A DNA stretch of 52,968 bases from Actinomycetes bacterium. GTDB lineage: Bacteria > Actinomycetota > Acidimicrobiia > Acidimicrobiales > Palsa-688. The translations under genes were made by a program, and so were the position numbers. The stretch spans positions 1 to 52,968 of the forward strand of contig JAKBAM010000017.1 of assembly GCA_021809105.1 (NCBI GenBank). The letters are read 5' to 3'. Of this stretch, positions 33,158 to 43,135 are shown piece by piece (within the stretch, counting starts at the first letter, position 1; every line of letters starts with the position of its first letter). The notes under the pieces were generated by a model, which worked only from the letters and a program-made list of their open reading frames with translations, made no database searches and had not been told where the DNA came from.

Positions 33158-34339
33158 GTGACCATCGCCTCCCGGAGCCGGGCGGCCGAGGATGCCGAGG
33201 GCGAGCGTGGCGCCAACCCTGCCGGAACACTCGGTGGGACCATTCGCAGCCGGTCCCGCCGGGGGCTGTGGGGGGGCGCCTTCCTTTTGGTTGCCGTGAC
33301 CGTGGTGGCTCTCAGCTTGGCGACCACCTCTGGCCGGCGCTCGCCGACGGGCTCGCCGACAGCCGGCCTGCCCGCTGCCGGCCTGCCAACCCTCGGCGCC
33401 TCCCGCGCCGTCGAGGTCAACAACCCGGCCCTCAACGACGTCGGCGACCCGTACGTCCTCCCCGTCGCGGCGGGCGTGGACGGGATCTCGAAGCCCGGCT
33501 ACGCCCTCTACTGGACGACCGATTGGACCGCCAACGTGCCAACGGCTGTGTCGACCGACCTGATCCACTGGCGGCGGGTCCCCGATGCCCTCCCAACGCT
33601 GCCGTCCTGGGCCCTCGTGGTGCAGCCGCCGCACTCGTGGTCCGCGGCGGCCGGCGTTTCGACCATGACGTGGGGTCCCACTGTTCACCAGGTCGCCGGG
33701 GGGTTCGTCCTGTACTTCAGCACCGAGGATGCGGCCACGAGGCGGGAGTGCATCGGGGCGGCCTTCTCCGCCAGCCCCGTCGGCCCGTTCGCCGATAATT
33801 CCCGAGCCCCGCTGGTGTGCCAGGCCGCCCTTGGCGGCGACATCGACCCCAGCGTCGTGGTGCCCTCCCCGGGGCATCTCGCGCTCGTATGGAAGAACGA
33901 CGGCAACGCCAGCGGGGCGCCGGTCAGCATCTGGGAGCAGCCCCTCACCCCAGACGGTCGGGCCACCACCGGCGTAGCGGTGCGGCTCCTCGGCGCGAAC
34001 CAGGCGTGGGAGCATCACATCATCGAAGGGCCGTCGATGCTGGCCGACACCAAAGGTGGGTGGTGGTTGTTCTACTCCGGGGGGACCTGGCAATCCAACA
34101 CATATGACACCGGCGTGGCGTGGTGCGCCACAGTGTCAGGGCCGTGCCGGGAGCCGATGGCAAAGCCGCTGCTGGCCAGCGTGGCGACTGCGGTCTCCCC
34201 GGGCGGCCTCGACACCTTCGTGGATCATCAGGGCAGGTTGTGGGCCGCCTACTCGGCGTTCCCCAGCCCTCCGGCGGATGCTCGGGCGGCCATGGCTTCA
34301 CCCCGGGTGCTGGAGCTGGCCCGGGTCCTGTCCCACTGA
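33158..34339 (+). CDS. Membrane-anchored GH43-like beta-propeller glycosidase
   Basis: This 393-aa protein has a cytoplasmic Arg-rich N-terminus, a signal anchor at about 35-56 (LWGGAFLLVAVTVVALSLAT), a short Pro/Gly linker and an extracytoplasmic five-bladed-propeller domain of the GH43/arabinanase type. Likely catalytic acids are Asp in NDVGDPYVLP, Asp in GGDIDPSVVV and Glu in HIIEGPSMLADTKGGWWLFYSG. It would trim arabinose or xylose-containing polysaccharides outside the cell. The exact substrate is unknown. GTG 33158 is preceded by GGGG only, a weak ribosome site. Its last 42 bases overlap the end of the convergent lysyltransferase-fusion gene. Confidence 0.82.
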   Translation: MTIASRSRAAEDAEGERGANPAGTLGGTIRSRSRRGLWGGAFLLVAVTVVALSLATTSGRRSPTGSPTAGLPAAGLPTLGASRAVEVNNPALNDVGDPYVLPVAAGVDGISKPGYALYWTTDWTANVPTAVSTDLIHWRRVPDALPTLPSWALVVQPPHSWSAAAGVSTMTWGPTVHQVAGGFVLYFSTEDAATRRECIGAAFSASPVGPFADNSRAPLVCQAALGGDIDPSVVVPSPGHLALVWKNDGNASGAPVSIWEQPLTPDGRATTGVAVRLLGANQAWEHHIIEGPSMLADTKGGWWLFYSGGTWQSNTYDTGVAWCATVSGPCREPMAKPLLASVATAVSPGGLDTFVDHQGRLWAAYSAFPSPPADARAAMASPRVLELARVLSH

Positions 34340-37300
34340 CAGAGCCGGGCCAGGAGAGGTGTCGCAGGCGGGGGTGGCGACGCAGACGGCCTGGCGCTCA
34401 GCTGACGGCTGCAGCCACCTGCCGATCACCGGCAGCTCCCAGAACGACTCGGCTCTCGCCACGGCGATGGCGGTGGCCAGGGCGTTCTCGGGGGCGTCGT
34501 AAACGGCGTAGCGGGGCTGCCAGTCGGGATCGAACTTGGCGTTGAACTTCCACAACGACTCGATCTGCATCGAGTCGCCCATCCGCCGGAGCAACCACGC
34601 CTGGACCCGCTGCGATACTCCCTCACCCGCCTCACCGGCGAGCACCGCGCGCATCGTGGCGAAGTTGAGCCCGAGGCTGGAGCCTCCCTGGTCCTTGACG
34701 TACTTGATGGTCTCGACGACGGCGAAGTCGATGAGGCCGTTGGGGTGCTCGCCGTCGTCGCGCCGCATCAGGTCCAGGGAGTAACCGCCGATCCCCGGCG
34801 CCGGCACGTACTGGCAAAAGGCTACGGGAGGGCCGACTGCCGGGCCCCCGTCGGCCGGGGGTGCGGAGTCGGTGTGTGAGGTCGATGGAGGAGGAGCATG
34901 CACGACGGCCAGGAGGAGGCCGTCGTCAGCCGGGTCGAACACCCGCCCCAGGGTCATGGAGAAGCCGCGTTCCACGTCGCCGCGGCGGCTCTTTGTCATG
35001 ACCTCCTCGAGCGCGGCCCGCAGGCCTGGCTCCAACTTCGAGGGGTCGTGGAAACTGATCGTGTAGCCGTACTTGGCCACCCGGTTGACCGCCTGGCGCA
35101 GCCCCTTGAACCGGCCGCCCTCCAGCGTGAAGCGCTCGGTTCGCACAACCCCCTCGTCGCCGACGTAGAGGTCGTGCATCCCAGTGGCCCGGTAGATCGG
35201 GAGCCATTCCTCGCCGGCGCCCAGCCCACCGAGGGCCCAGCCGTTCTCGTCGACGAAGGCCCGGAACGCCCGCCAGGCCTCCTCTCGCTCAGCGACGGGG
35301 CCGATCGGGTCGGGGGAGACCAGGCAGACGGTCCCATAGACGGCGTAGGCGACGACGGTATCGCCCCAGAAGAAGAATTGCTTGTCCGGTCGCAGGGCGA
35401 AGTAGTCGAGGGTCCCCGATCCGTGGCGTCCCACGATGGCCCGGGCCCGGTCGAGGCCGCCCACGGACTCGGCCGGTGGAACACGCCGGCGATGCGCGAC
35501 CACCGGGCGGAACAGCAGAGCCAGCGCGGCCAGTGCCAGCCCGATCGACGCGGTGACCATGGCGGGACTGAAGAATCGGTCGATGGCGTGCGGCAACGTG
35601 ACGTGGCGGACGCCGACCATGCGCTCCAAGGAGGCCTGGAGTGCTCGGCCCCACGACAGCCGATCGATTTCCTGGTGGTCCCGCGCGGCGGTGACCCAGG
35701 TCCCCAGCTCCAGCCCGAGCGTGCCGGCTACGACGACCAGAATGGCCACCACGAGCAACGTCCCGTACCCCCGCCGCAACGGAGGGACGTCGGTGGCGGC
35801 CTCGAACTCCCTGCGCTTGACCCATAGGTAGACGGCCACGGCGAGGGCGGCGACCGCCTCCTCGACGTCGACACCCTTGACGAGGTGGAGCACGGCAGCG
35901 GCCAGGAGGAGGACCTGGGTGACAGCCCAGGCCCGTCGCTGCCCCCGGCGGATGCCGCGGGCGAGTATGAGAAGGGCGACGCCGGCCAGGGCGTCGAGGG
36001 CGGCAGCGGTCTCGGGCACCGCCACCGGGAACATCCGCTGGAGGATCTGCAAGCGGTCGTGGACCGGGTCCGAAAGCGAAGAGACCAGAGTGGCAAAACC
36101 GGCGATGGCGACGATGGCCGCCGCAATGCGCCGTGCCCGCCGGCGCCCGGGCAGATCGGAGATGGGGGGCGGCCACGACTCTCCCCGGGGAAAGGTGGCG
36201 ACCACCTCCGGTCGCAGGTCCTTGGCGGCGACGGTGTCGGGGCCGCGGTCGGCCGCAAGCCTTTCGAGGAGGGCGGCGCCGGGGAGGTCGACCCGGCCGT
36301 GGATCAGCCGGACGTGCAGCTCGGCGCCTGCTTCGAGCTCGATCCAGGCGGCCTGGCGGTGAGCCAGGAAGACGGGGGGGAGGCCGAGCCCGGGGAAACG
36401 GGCCCCGACCTCGGAGACCACCTCGCTGACGCATCCGGCGTTGGCGTAGAAGCCGTCACCGAGGAGCGTCAGCTCGGGGCGGCAGGTGTGGCCAGTGACG
36501 AGCCCGGCGTGGCCTGAGCCGACTAGTTGGCGCGCAGCGGCCCGAGCCGCGTCGTTGGGATCACGGCCGCCTGCGCCGAGGGTGACCGCAGCGAGTCCTC
36601 TCCAAGCCCCCCGGATGGTGGCAGCGGCGAGGGTGGCAAGGAAAATCGCTTCGATGGCCACGGCGCCGACCTCGAGGCCGACCCGCCACCCGATGGCGTA
36701 ATGGGCCCGGCGCACGATCACCGCCGGAAGGCCCAGGACGAAGGCCGCGATGACGGGCACCACCAGCAGCCACGCGCGCTGGGCGAGCTGCCGGTAGGCC
36801 AATCTGGAGGCGACGAAGCGGGGAAAGGCTGCCGGGTCGTCGAGGCGATCGATGCCAGCCAGCCAGCGGGGGCCCTCGGAGCGGCTCCCGTCGCGATCGA
36901 GGATCGACGGGAGGATGTCAGCCCGGAGGTGTTGAGCGAGTGGGGTTTCCCCCGAGTTGCACGGGTCGGAGAAGGCCGCCAGGGGGTCCACCCGGTGGCC
37001 TGGCTCCACCCGAACCAAGCGGGCCCCGGCGCCGGTGCTGATCCGCAACTCGACGGCAAGGACCACCTCAGCGCCCATCGCTTGGCGGAGCACCTTCTGG
37101 GCCGGGGTGGACCACGCAAGGTGCGGATCGCGGTCGCCAGGTATCACCAGGAACTGGCGTCCGGGACCGGCAGCGAAGGCCTTGCAGGCTCCGACCAGGC
37201 GGGGGTTGGAGGCTAGGACGGCGGCGCCGTCGCCGACCGGCCCGCGCGCATTGTCGAACAGGTTGCCATTGATCACCAGAACGCCGGGTCCGGTCCAGGC

Positions 37301-37477
37301 CTCGATGGCCTGGACGACCTCGAGGACGGCGGCGGACAGCGCGGGGCTCGGGTCCCGGTCCAGGTGCAGGTCGGAGAGGACCAGGATCCGGCCACCGACG
37401 GGGACGTCGATCTCGGCGACGGGTGCGACGGCGATGGGGGGTGCCGGGGCGGGGGAAGGGGCGGCGGGATCGGTCAT
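34298..37477 (-). CDS. Fusion of a degenerate metallophosphatase domain, membrane domain and phosphatidylglycerol lysyltransferase (DUF2156) domain
   Basis: This 1059-aa protein has an N-terminal calcineurin-like phosphoesterase fold (about 28-420) interrupted by two TM helices near 235-300. A second membrane block of about six helices lies near 450-690, and a C-terminal LPG-synthase/MprF-type aminoacyltransferase domain near 700-1010 (TLDYFALRPDKQFFFWGDTVVAY; GFSMTLGRVFDPADDG; GLNFATMRAVL). Such transferases move an amino acid from tRNA to a lipid. In the phosphatase part SDLHLD is kept (Asp36, His38), but the GDxxD motif is GNLFD, GNHD is GDRD and GHxH is GHTC. Metal-dependent catalysis is thus doubtful. 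The domain pairing is unusual. Confidence 0.83.
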   Translation of the reverse strand: MTDPAAPSPAPAPPIAVAPVAEIDVPVGGRILVLSDLHLDRDPSPALSAAVLEVVQAIEAWTGPGVLVINGNLFDNARGPVGDGAAVLASNPRLVGACKAFAAGPGRQFLVIPGDRDPHLAWSTPAQKVLRQAMGAEVVLAVELRISTGAGARLVRVEPGHRVDPLAAFSDPCNSGETPLAQHLRADILPSILDRDGSRSEGPRWLAGIDRLDDPAAFPRFVASRLAYRQLAQRAWLLVVPVIAAFVLGLPAVIVRRAHYAIGWRVGLEVGAVAIEAIFLATLAAATIRGAWRGLAAVTLGAGGRDPNDAARAAARQLVGSGHAGLVTGHTCRPELTLLGDGFYANAGCVSEVVSEVGARFPGLGLPPVFLAHRQAAWIELEAGAELHVRLIHGRVDLPGAALLERLAADRGPDTVAAKDLRPEVVATFPRGESWPPPISDLPGRRRARRIAAAIVAIAGFATLVSSLSDPVHDRLQILQRMFPVAVPETAAALDALAGVALLILARGIRRGQRRAWAVTQVLLLAAAVLHLVKGVDVEEAVAALAVAVYLWVKRREFEAATDVPPLRRGYGTLLVVAILVVVAGTLGLELGTWVTAARDHQEIDRLSWGRALQASLERMVGVRHVTLPHAIDRFFSPAMVTASIGLALAALALLFRPVVAHRRRVPPAESVGGLDRARAIVGRHGSGTLDYFALRPDKQFFFWGDTVVAYAVYGTVCLVSPDPIGPVAEREEAWRAFRAFVDENGWALGGLGAGEEWLPIYRATGMHDLYVGDEGVVRTERFTLEGGRFKGLRQAVNRVAKYGYTISFHDPSKLEPGLRAALEEVMTKSRRGDVERGFSMTLGRVFDPADDGLLLAVVHAPPPSTSHTDSAPPADGGPAVGPPVAFCQYVPAPGIGGYSLDLMRRDDGEHPNGLIDFAVVETIKYVKDQGGSSLGLNFATMRAVLAGEAGEGVSQRVQAWLLRRMGDSMQIESLWKFNAKFDPDWQPRYAVYDAPENALATAIAVARAESFWELPVIGRWLQPSAERQAVCVATPACDTSPGPALSVGQDPGQLQHPG

Positions 37478-37559
37478 CGGGCGAAGTGCGGGCCGCCACC
37501 GGGTCCAGATGGTCCGTGTGTAGGCGGTCTCCTACGGTAGTGGCTGTCCGGACGAAGGG

Positions 37560-38411
37560 GTGTACGTGCTGGGAGGCGAGGAGGGCGAGCACCGGGTGCC
37601 GCCAGCGCTGGTCAGCCAGGCCAGGCGGATGGGGCCGCTGCCGTGGTCTGCCCTCGGGGCCGCCCCTGCGCGTGAGCAGAGTCCGGACCTTGGTGGCTGG
37701 CTGGCGAGAGCGTTGGACCGGATGTGGGTGGAGCTGGGGCGCCCCGACCCCCTGGTCGTGGTGGACGTCGGCGCCGCCGACGCCAGCCGAGCTGCGGGCG
37801 TACTGGAGGAGCGACCCGGCTGCGCGCCGGCGCTGCGCTGGCTGCTGGTGCAGGACCGACCGGATCGTCGGCTCTCGCCTGCGCCGGGTGGGTTGAGGAT
37901 GGAGGACCCGGCGCTGGTGCTCGGACCGGCCGTCCCCGGCGACGACCCGGACGGAGCTCCGGCCACGCCCCCGGGTATCGGGCCCTTGGCGGCGTCGCTG
38001 CGCGACTTGCCGAGCGGCTTGCCTGTCGCAGTGGTGCTGGCCATCGGGTGGCTGGGACGCCTACCCGCCGATCGCTTCGAGTGGCGAGACGGGCGGTGGT
38101 GGGAGATTCGCCTGAAGGCCGGGGCCACAGAAGACGTGCTGGTAGAGCTGACGGTCGAGGCCGGCGGAAGGGCCCCCGCAGGGACTGGAAGCATCGAGGG
38201 CGAGCGGCGCTGCGACCCCTCCCCGGCCCGCCGGTGGCTGGCGTCAGCCAGGCGGCTGGCTGCCGGCGGCCGGGTGCTGGCTATCGAGGCCCTTTCCCAG
38301 GACCTCTTGTCGCTGGACCAGGTGGGCCCCGCTCCCCGCCGGGTGGAAGCCCTCCCCCCCCTGCTCGCCGCCGAGTGGTCGATGCGGGGAGTAGAAAGGG
38401 ATCATGGCTGA
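37560..38411 (+). CDS. Uncharacterised protein, weakly MidA/SAM-methyltransferase-like
   Basis: This 283-aa soluble protein starts from a GTG at 37560, with GTG 37566 an alternative. A central [22 protein letters not shown] segment resembles the first strand and loop of Rossmann-type methyltransferases. The N-terminal layout ([23 protein letters not shown]) recalls actinobacterial MidA/NDUFAF7-like proteins, but the usual acidic glycine-rich loop is not kept. The tail [17 protein letters not shown] is Arg-rich. It overlaps the acetyl-CoA synthetase start by eight bases, so the two are probably co-transcribed. A complex I assembly role would suit the nearby nuo genes but is speculative. Confidence 0.6.
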   Translation: MYVLGGEEGEHRVPPALVSQARRMGPLPWSALGAAPAREQSPDLGGWLARALDRMWVELGRPDPLVVVDVGAADASRAAGVLEERPGCAPALRWLLVQDRPDRRLSPAPGGLRMEDPALVLGPAVPGDDPDGAPATPPGIGPLAASLRDLPSGLPVAVVLAIGWLGRLPADRFEWRDGRWWEIRLKAGATEDVLVELTVEAGGRAPAGTGSIEGERRCDPSPARRWLASARRLAAGGRVLAIEALSQDLLSLDQVGPAPRRVEALPPLLAAEWSMRGVERDHG

Positions 38412-40389
38412 CACAACCGGGGGAATCGAAGCCTTCTACCTGGAGAACCGTTCGTTCTCGCCGCCCGACTCGGTCAAGTCGGATGCGTGGATCACGGGTA
38501 GCGAGGAGTACGAGCAGGCCGAGCGGGACTGGCAGGGCTACTGGGCCCGCCAGGCCGGGGACCTCCTCGACTGGTCCAAGGAATGGGAGACCATCCTCGA
38601 GTGGGACCGACCTTTCGCCAAGTGGTTCGTGGGAGGCGAGCTCAATGTTTCGTTCAACTGCGTCGACCGCCACGTGGCGAGCGGCCTCGGGGGCCGGGTG
38701 GCCTACCACTGGGTGGGTGAGCCGGGCGACACGCGGACAATCACCTACGCCGACCTCCTGGCCGACGTCGAGCGATTCGCCAACGTGCTCAAGGGCTACG
38801 GGGTGGGCAAGGGCGACCGGGTTGCCATCTACATGCCGATGATCCCCGAGTTGCCCGTCGCGATGCTGGCCTGCACGCGAATAGGGGCAGTGCACTCGGT
38901 GGTATTCGGGGGTTTCTCCTCCGACGCCCTGCGAGACCGGATCAACGACGCAGAAGCCAAGGTGCTCGTAACCGCTGACGGCGGGTACCGCAAGGGCAAG
39001 GCCAACCTGCTCAAGCCCGCCGTCGACTTGGCCCTGGCGGCGTGCCCGTCCATCACCGATGTCGTGGTGGCCCGGCGGGTCGGCCACGCGCCATCCGGGT
39101 CGGAGGAGCGGACCGTGGACATGACCGACGGCCGGGACCATTGGTGGGATTCGGCGATGGAGTCGGTGGAGGCGTCTTGCCCGCCGGAGGCCATGGGTTC
39201 GGAAGATCTCCTCTACCTGCTGTACACGTCGGGGACCACTGCCAAGCCGAAAGGCATCATGCACACGACGGGCGGATACCTGACGCAGGTGGCGTTCACG
39301 CACAAGTACGTGTTCGACCTCCACGCCGAGCGCGACGTGTACTGGTGCGCGGCGGACATCGGTTGGGTCACCGGCCACAGCTACATCGTCTACGGGCCGC
39401 TGGCCAACGGCGCGACGTCGGTGCTCTACGAGGGCGCGCCGGACCATCCCGACAAGGACCGCTGGTGGCAGATCGTCGAGGACTACAAGGTCTCGATCCT
39501 CTACTGCGCTCCGACGGCCATCCGGGCGTGCATGAAGTGGGGCACCTCGTACCCCGAATCCCACGACCTGTCCTCCCTGCGCATACTCGGGTCGGTCGGC
39601 GAGCCGATCAACCCCGAGGCTTGGATCTGGTACCAGACCACCATCGGCGGCGGACGCTGCCCGGTCGTCGACACGTGGTGGCAGACCGAGACCGGGGCGA
39701 TAATGATCTCGCCCTTGCCGGGCGCCACGACGACCAAGCCGGGATCGGCGACATTCCCGCTTCCGGGGATCTCCGCGCAGGTCGTAGACGAGTCGGGGTC
39801 ACCCGTGTCGGTGGGGGGCGGCTACCTGACCATCGACCGGCCGTGGCCCTCGATGCTACGCGGGATCTACAAGGACCCCGAGCGCTACCAGGAGACCTAC
39901 TGGAGCCGCTTCGAAGGTCGCTACTTCGCAGGCGACGGGGCCAAGCTCGACGACGACGGCTACTTCTGGCTGCTCGGGCGCGTCGACGACGTCATGAACG
40001 TCTCCGGGCATCGAGTCTCCACCACCGAAGTCGAGTCGGCCCTCGTCGACCACCAGTCGGTGGCCGAGGCGGCCGTCGTCGGCGCCAGCGACCCGGTGAC
40101 CGGACAGGCGATCGTGGCCTTCGTCACCCTCAAGAGCGCGTTTACTCCCGACCAGGACCACGGCGAGGCGCTGCGGTCCTTCGTGGCCGATCGGATCGGC
40201 AAGTTCGGCCGACCGAAGACCATCATCTTCACCGACGACCTGCCAAAGACCCGTTCCGGCAAGATCATGCGCCGGCTGCTTCGCGACGTGGCGGAGGGCC
40301 GGGACCTGGGTGACACGACGACGCTGGCCGACCCGGGCGTGGTCGAAGAGATCCGCGCTCGAGCCAGCGTGTCGCCGACGGAGGAGTAG
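38404..40389 (+). CDS. acs: Acetyl-CoA synthetase (AMP-forming)
   Basis: This enzyme activates acetate to acetyl-CoA with ATP. It has 661 aa, the standard size. Visible motifs are [20 protein letters not shown] (A3 adenylation loop), [38 protein letters not shown] and [30 protein letters not shown]. The C-terminal lysine loop [14 protein letters not shown] is the site where Gcn5-type acetylation controls the enzyme in other bacteria. The tryptophan in DTWWQTETG that limits the acyl pocket is present, which favours acetate (with propionate) over longer acids. It overlaps the upstream unknown gene. It is followed by a convergent gene. Confidence 0.97.
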   Translation: MADTTGGIEAFYLENRSFSPPDSVKSDAWITGSEEYEQAERDWQGYWARQAGDLLDWSKEWETILEWDRPFAKWFVGGELNVSFNCVDRHVASGLGGRVAYHWVGEPGDTRTITYADLLADVERFANVLKGYGVGKGDRVAIYMPMIPELPVAMLACTRIGAVHSVVFGGFSSDALRDRINDAEAKVLVTADGGYRKGKANLLKPAVDLALAACPSITDVVVARRVGHAPSGSEERTVDMTDGRDHWWDSAMESVEASCPPEAMGSEDLLYLLYTSGTTAKPKGIMHTTGGYLTQVAFTHKYVFDLHAERDVYWCAADIGWVTGHSYIVYGPLANGATSVLYEGAPDHPDKDRWWQIVEDYKVSILYCAPTAIRACMKWGTSYPESHDLSSLRILGSVGEPINPEAWIWYQTTIGGGRCPVVDTWWQTETGAIMISPLPGATTTKPGSATFPLPGISAQVVDESGSPVSVGGGYLTIDRPWPSMLRGIYKDPERYQETYWSRFEGRYFAGDGAKLDDDGYFWLLGRVDDVMNVSGHRVSTTEVESALVDHQSVAEAAVVGASDPVTGQAIVAFVTLKSAFTPDQDHGEALRSFVADRIGKFGRPKTIIFTDDLPKTRSGKIMRRLLRDVAEGRDLGDTTTLADPGVVEEIRARASVSPTEE

Positions 40390-40413
40390 CGCTCCGCAAT
40401 CAGGCGGGTGGGC

Positions 40414-41691
40414 TCAGGGCAACAGGTGAGCGAGCTTCCAGTCGAATGTCGGCGGGGGCAGTGGGGGCACCACCAAGGCGACCGAGGCCGATGAGCCGGA
40501 ATCGGCACCGACCACCTGGTACGCGGGGTTTCTGCCTGCACTGCGCGACTTGGGGTTCGTGGGTGCGACGTGCAGAGCAACCGACTCCCCAGGAAGGCCG
40601 ACCAGCCGCAGCGGGGTGCCCGTCGCGACCGTCTCGTGGTGGTCGGCTCGGCTGACCGCCAGCACGATCTGCCCGGCGGGCAGTACCGTGCGCTCCTCGA
40701 TGTTGGCGAAGGCCGAGTTGGCGAGGACACGTGAGGCGGCAAGCGCAGCGGCGATGTAAGGCCCCCGCTGCTGGCCGAGCACGGCGCCGATGAAGGTGTA
40801 CGCATGCCCCGCCACGGTGCGGGTCACCGAGAACACGAGGCATCCACCCGCCGCGCCGGTGGAGCCGGTCTTCACGCCGGTGAAGCCGTCCGTCCCGGCC
40901 AGCGCGTTGTAGTTGGTTATGGGCCCGATTCCGGGGATGGACGCCGAGCGCTGCGCCACGATGGCCGCGAACACCGGGTCGGCGAGCGCCACCCGTGCCA
41001 GGCGCAGTTGGTCGGTCGGTGTGGACGCGCTGGCGGGGTCGAGCCCGCTCGGGTCGGCGTAGTGGGTGGCCTTCAACCCCATGGCAGACGCCGTAGCGTT
41101 CATCTTCGCAACGAACGCCGCGGTGCTGCCGGCGTCTTGGACTGCGAGCGCGTCCGCGATGTTGTCCGCTGATGCCAGCAACAGTGCCTGGAGGGCTTGG
41201 TATTCGGTGAGGACCGAGCCGGCGTGCACGGCCACCACGGACTGGCCGGCCGCGATGCGGGCCGGCAGGGTGGCGGCCTCGTCGGCGGTCACCGTGAGCG
41301 TCAGCCCCCCCTGTGGCGGTCCCGCCAGCACCAGCTGCAGGGGGTGGTCGCGCAGGACGAGGTAGGCGGTCATCACCTTCGTAACGCTGGCAATAGGTGC
41401 TGGTGTCGCCGGCCCGGAAGTCCCGAGGAGGGCCCCGTCGCCAGTGGCCAGCGCCGCCGCGCCCTCCGCCGGCCACGCCAGCTTGCTCAGGCTGCCGGGC
41501 AACGCCGTCGAAGAGGACACGAGGGAGCGGACCGTGAGGGGTGGTGCAGGCAGCGTCGCCAGCCTGGCCGCGGCAGCCGCGACGACCACCACCACGACCG
41601 ACAAAACCACGATCGCGGCCACCGCCAGCCGCCTGCGCCCCCGCGGGCGCTTGGCGTGGCGCGGGGCCGCTGGCTTGATCTGAGCGGTCAC
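40414..41691 (-). CDS. D-alanyl-D-alanine carboxypeptidase-like penicillin-binding protein
   Basis: This 425-aa peptidase-S11 protein trims or modifies peptidoglycan stems outside the cell. A basic N-terminus is followed by a TM anchor (about 21-43). The catalytic SxxK is SVTK (Ser102, Lys105) and KTG is at 274-276 (GVKTGSTGAAGG). The second motif reads SADN (174-177) where SxN is usual, so the Asn is displaced by one or replaced by Asp. The GTG 41691 overlaps GGAG in GGAGGTG and starts 26 bases after the stop of the upstream glycosidase gene; the start is not certain. The C-terminal 140 residues are a beta-rich domain. Confidence 0.88.
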   Translation of the reverse strand: MTAQIKPAAPRHAKRPRGRRRLAVAAIVVLSVVVVVVAAAAARLATLPAPPLTVRSLVSSSTALPGSLSKLAWPAEGAAALATGDGALLGTSGPATPAPIASVTKVMTAYLVLRDHPLQLVLAGPPQGGLTLTVTADEAATLPARIAAGQSVVAVHAGSVLTEYQALQALLLASADNIADALAVQDAGSTAAFVAKMNATASAMGLKATHYADPSGLDPASASTPTDQLRLARVALADPVFAAIVAQRSASIPGIGPITNYNALAGTDGFTGVKTGSTGAAGGCLVFSVTRTVAGHAYTFIGAVLGQQRGPYIAAALAASRVLANSAFANIEERTVLPAGQIVLAVSRADHHETVATGTPLRLVGLPGESVALHVAPTNPKSRSAGRNPAYQVVGADSGSSASVALVVPPLPPPTFDWKLAHLLP

Positions 41692-41717
41692 CTCCGCTCG
41701 GTGCGACCCGGCAACGC

Positions 41718-42965
41718 TCAGCTCGTCGAGACGCTGAAGAAGTCGCGGGACTCTTGGGTCGGACCGAGATACCGATCGGCTGAACGTTGCATCTGCGGGT
41801 ACAGCTTCGTCCCGGTCGTGAGGGCGGGGTTGGCGGCGTTGGTGTGGGAGAAGAAGTTGAAGGTCACCCACTCCGGGTTGATGTCGAGGGTCATTGCCCG
41901 CACCGCCCCTGCACGCTGCAGCGACTCGGCCAGGGTCTTGGCGGTGAGGGCGGGACCCGCCACGTAGACAAGAGCCCCGTCGGCAGTCACTCCGAGCCCG
42001 GAGCGGGCGACGACAGTGCTCGCCCCCAACGTGGCGCCCCACACCCTGGTGTCGTGGTACGTGGCGTCGGGAGCGACCTGGCCATTGTCAACCATGGGCA
42101 CGAGGTTCTGGAGCACGGCCTTCACCTGGGGGGTCATGGTGACCTCGGTGCCCCACGCTCCGATGTTGACACTGCCGTTGTTGTAGAGGACAACCGACGC
42201 GGCTCCGGGCTGCAGTGGGGCGGCGGTACGCCCGTTGAGATAGAAGCCCCCGTGGGCATCTTGCAGGCGGAAGCCGCCGTTGAAAGCCGCCACCGCCCGG
42301 GCGGCGGTGGAGCCCATGAGGTACGGCGGCTGCGGCCAGGTGCCGCCGGGCTCCTGCGCTCCGGGCTGCAACCGCACTCGCAAGGCGGTCGGGTCGATCC
42401 ACACCGCCGTGGTGATCTGGCTGGTGTAGATGGTGTCGGCTCTGTACTGGGCGACGTACATCGCCGGGTGCCCGCCGACGAGCGGCCCCGTGGGCTGCCA
42501 CTGGCCCTCACCGGGCAAGGCGGGGGACACGACGAGGGGGACGGGCGACGGAGGAGGTAGGTGCGTGGGAGCTGACTTGGTGACCGCAGGTGCGTTGCCC
42601 AGAGCCGGTATTGCATTGAGCGAGCGGGGTCGCCCGCCCTTGGCCGGCGCCTTGGCGTTGTAATACCACTGCTCCAGTGGACCGATGGCAAAGCCGGCGT
42701 TGTGGGCGCGGAGCCAGTCCGCCCATTTCGCCTGGAAGTTGGAATTGCCGGGGGTCCGAACTGCGCCTATGACCGAGACGGCTACCAGGAGGGCGAGCGT
42801 GGCCACGAGCGCTGCGACAGCCGTGAGGATCGGATGTCTCCGAGGAAACCTCCGCCTGCGCCTTGCGGGGCGCCGGCGGTGAGCTCGGCCACCGTCGCCA
42901 TGGCCTGCGGGAGTCGTGTTTTCGCGGTCCCAGTACGTCTCAGGCCACGCGTACCCGCGCCCCAT
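41718..42965 (-). CDS. Phosphodiester glycosidase (NAGPA/DUF2233-type) membrane protein
   Basis: This 415-aa protein has a basic cytoplasmic N-terminus, one TM helix at about 45-70 and an extracytoplasmic NAGPA-type domain (about 170-400). Family blocks are VAAFNGGFRLQDAHGGFYLNG, YNNGSVNIGAWGTEV, RSGLGVTADGALVYVAG and AMTLDINPEWVTFNFF, with the conserved Asn/Gly/Asp residues. Bacterial members are thought to cleave sugar phosphodiesters in exopolysaccharide or wall polymers. It is followed by the D,D-carboxypeptidase gene 26 bases on. Both are probably one cell-envelope transcript, divergent from the PAP2 gene. Confidence 0.87.
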   Translation of the reverse strand: MGRGYAWPETYWDRENTTPAGHGDGGRAHRRRPARRRRRFPRRHPILTAVAALVATLALLVAVSVIGAVRTPGNSNFQAKWADWLRAHNAGFAIGPLEQWYYNAKAPAKGGRPRSLNAIPALGNAPAVTKSAPTHLPPPSPVPLVVSPALPGEGQWQPTGPLVGGHPAMYVAQYRADTIYTSQITTAVWIDPTALRVRLQPGAQEPGGTWPQPPYLMGSTAARAVAAFNGGFRLQDAHGGFYLNGRTAAPLQPGAASVVLYNNGSVNIGAWGTEVTMTPQVKAVLQNLVPMVDNGQVAPDATYHDTRVWGATLGASTVVARSGLGVTADGALVYVAGPALTAKTLAESLQRAGAVRAMTLDINPEWVTFNFFSHTNAANPALTTGTKLYPQMQRSADRYLGPTQESRDFFSVSTS

Positions 42966-43135
42966 CAGGTGGTTCCGCCGCTCGGAAGGTTGTGCACCCC
43001 CCCATACTCCCCGCTCCAGCTGAAGAAATTCTAAAGCTCGCCGGGGGACCGGCACCGTCCCGGAGCTATTCTGGTCGCCCTCAGTGCAAGGCCGCTCGCT
43101 GTCCACGTCGGCGGACAAGATCCTGGAGGGTTTGC

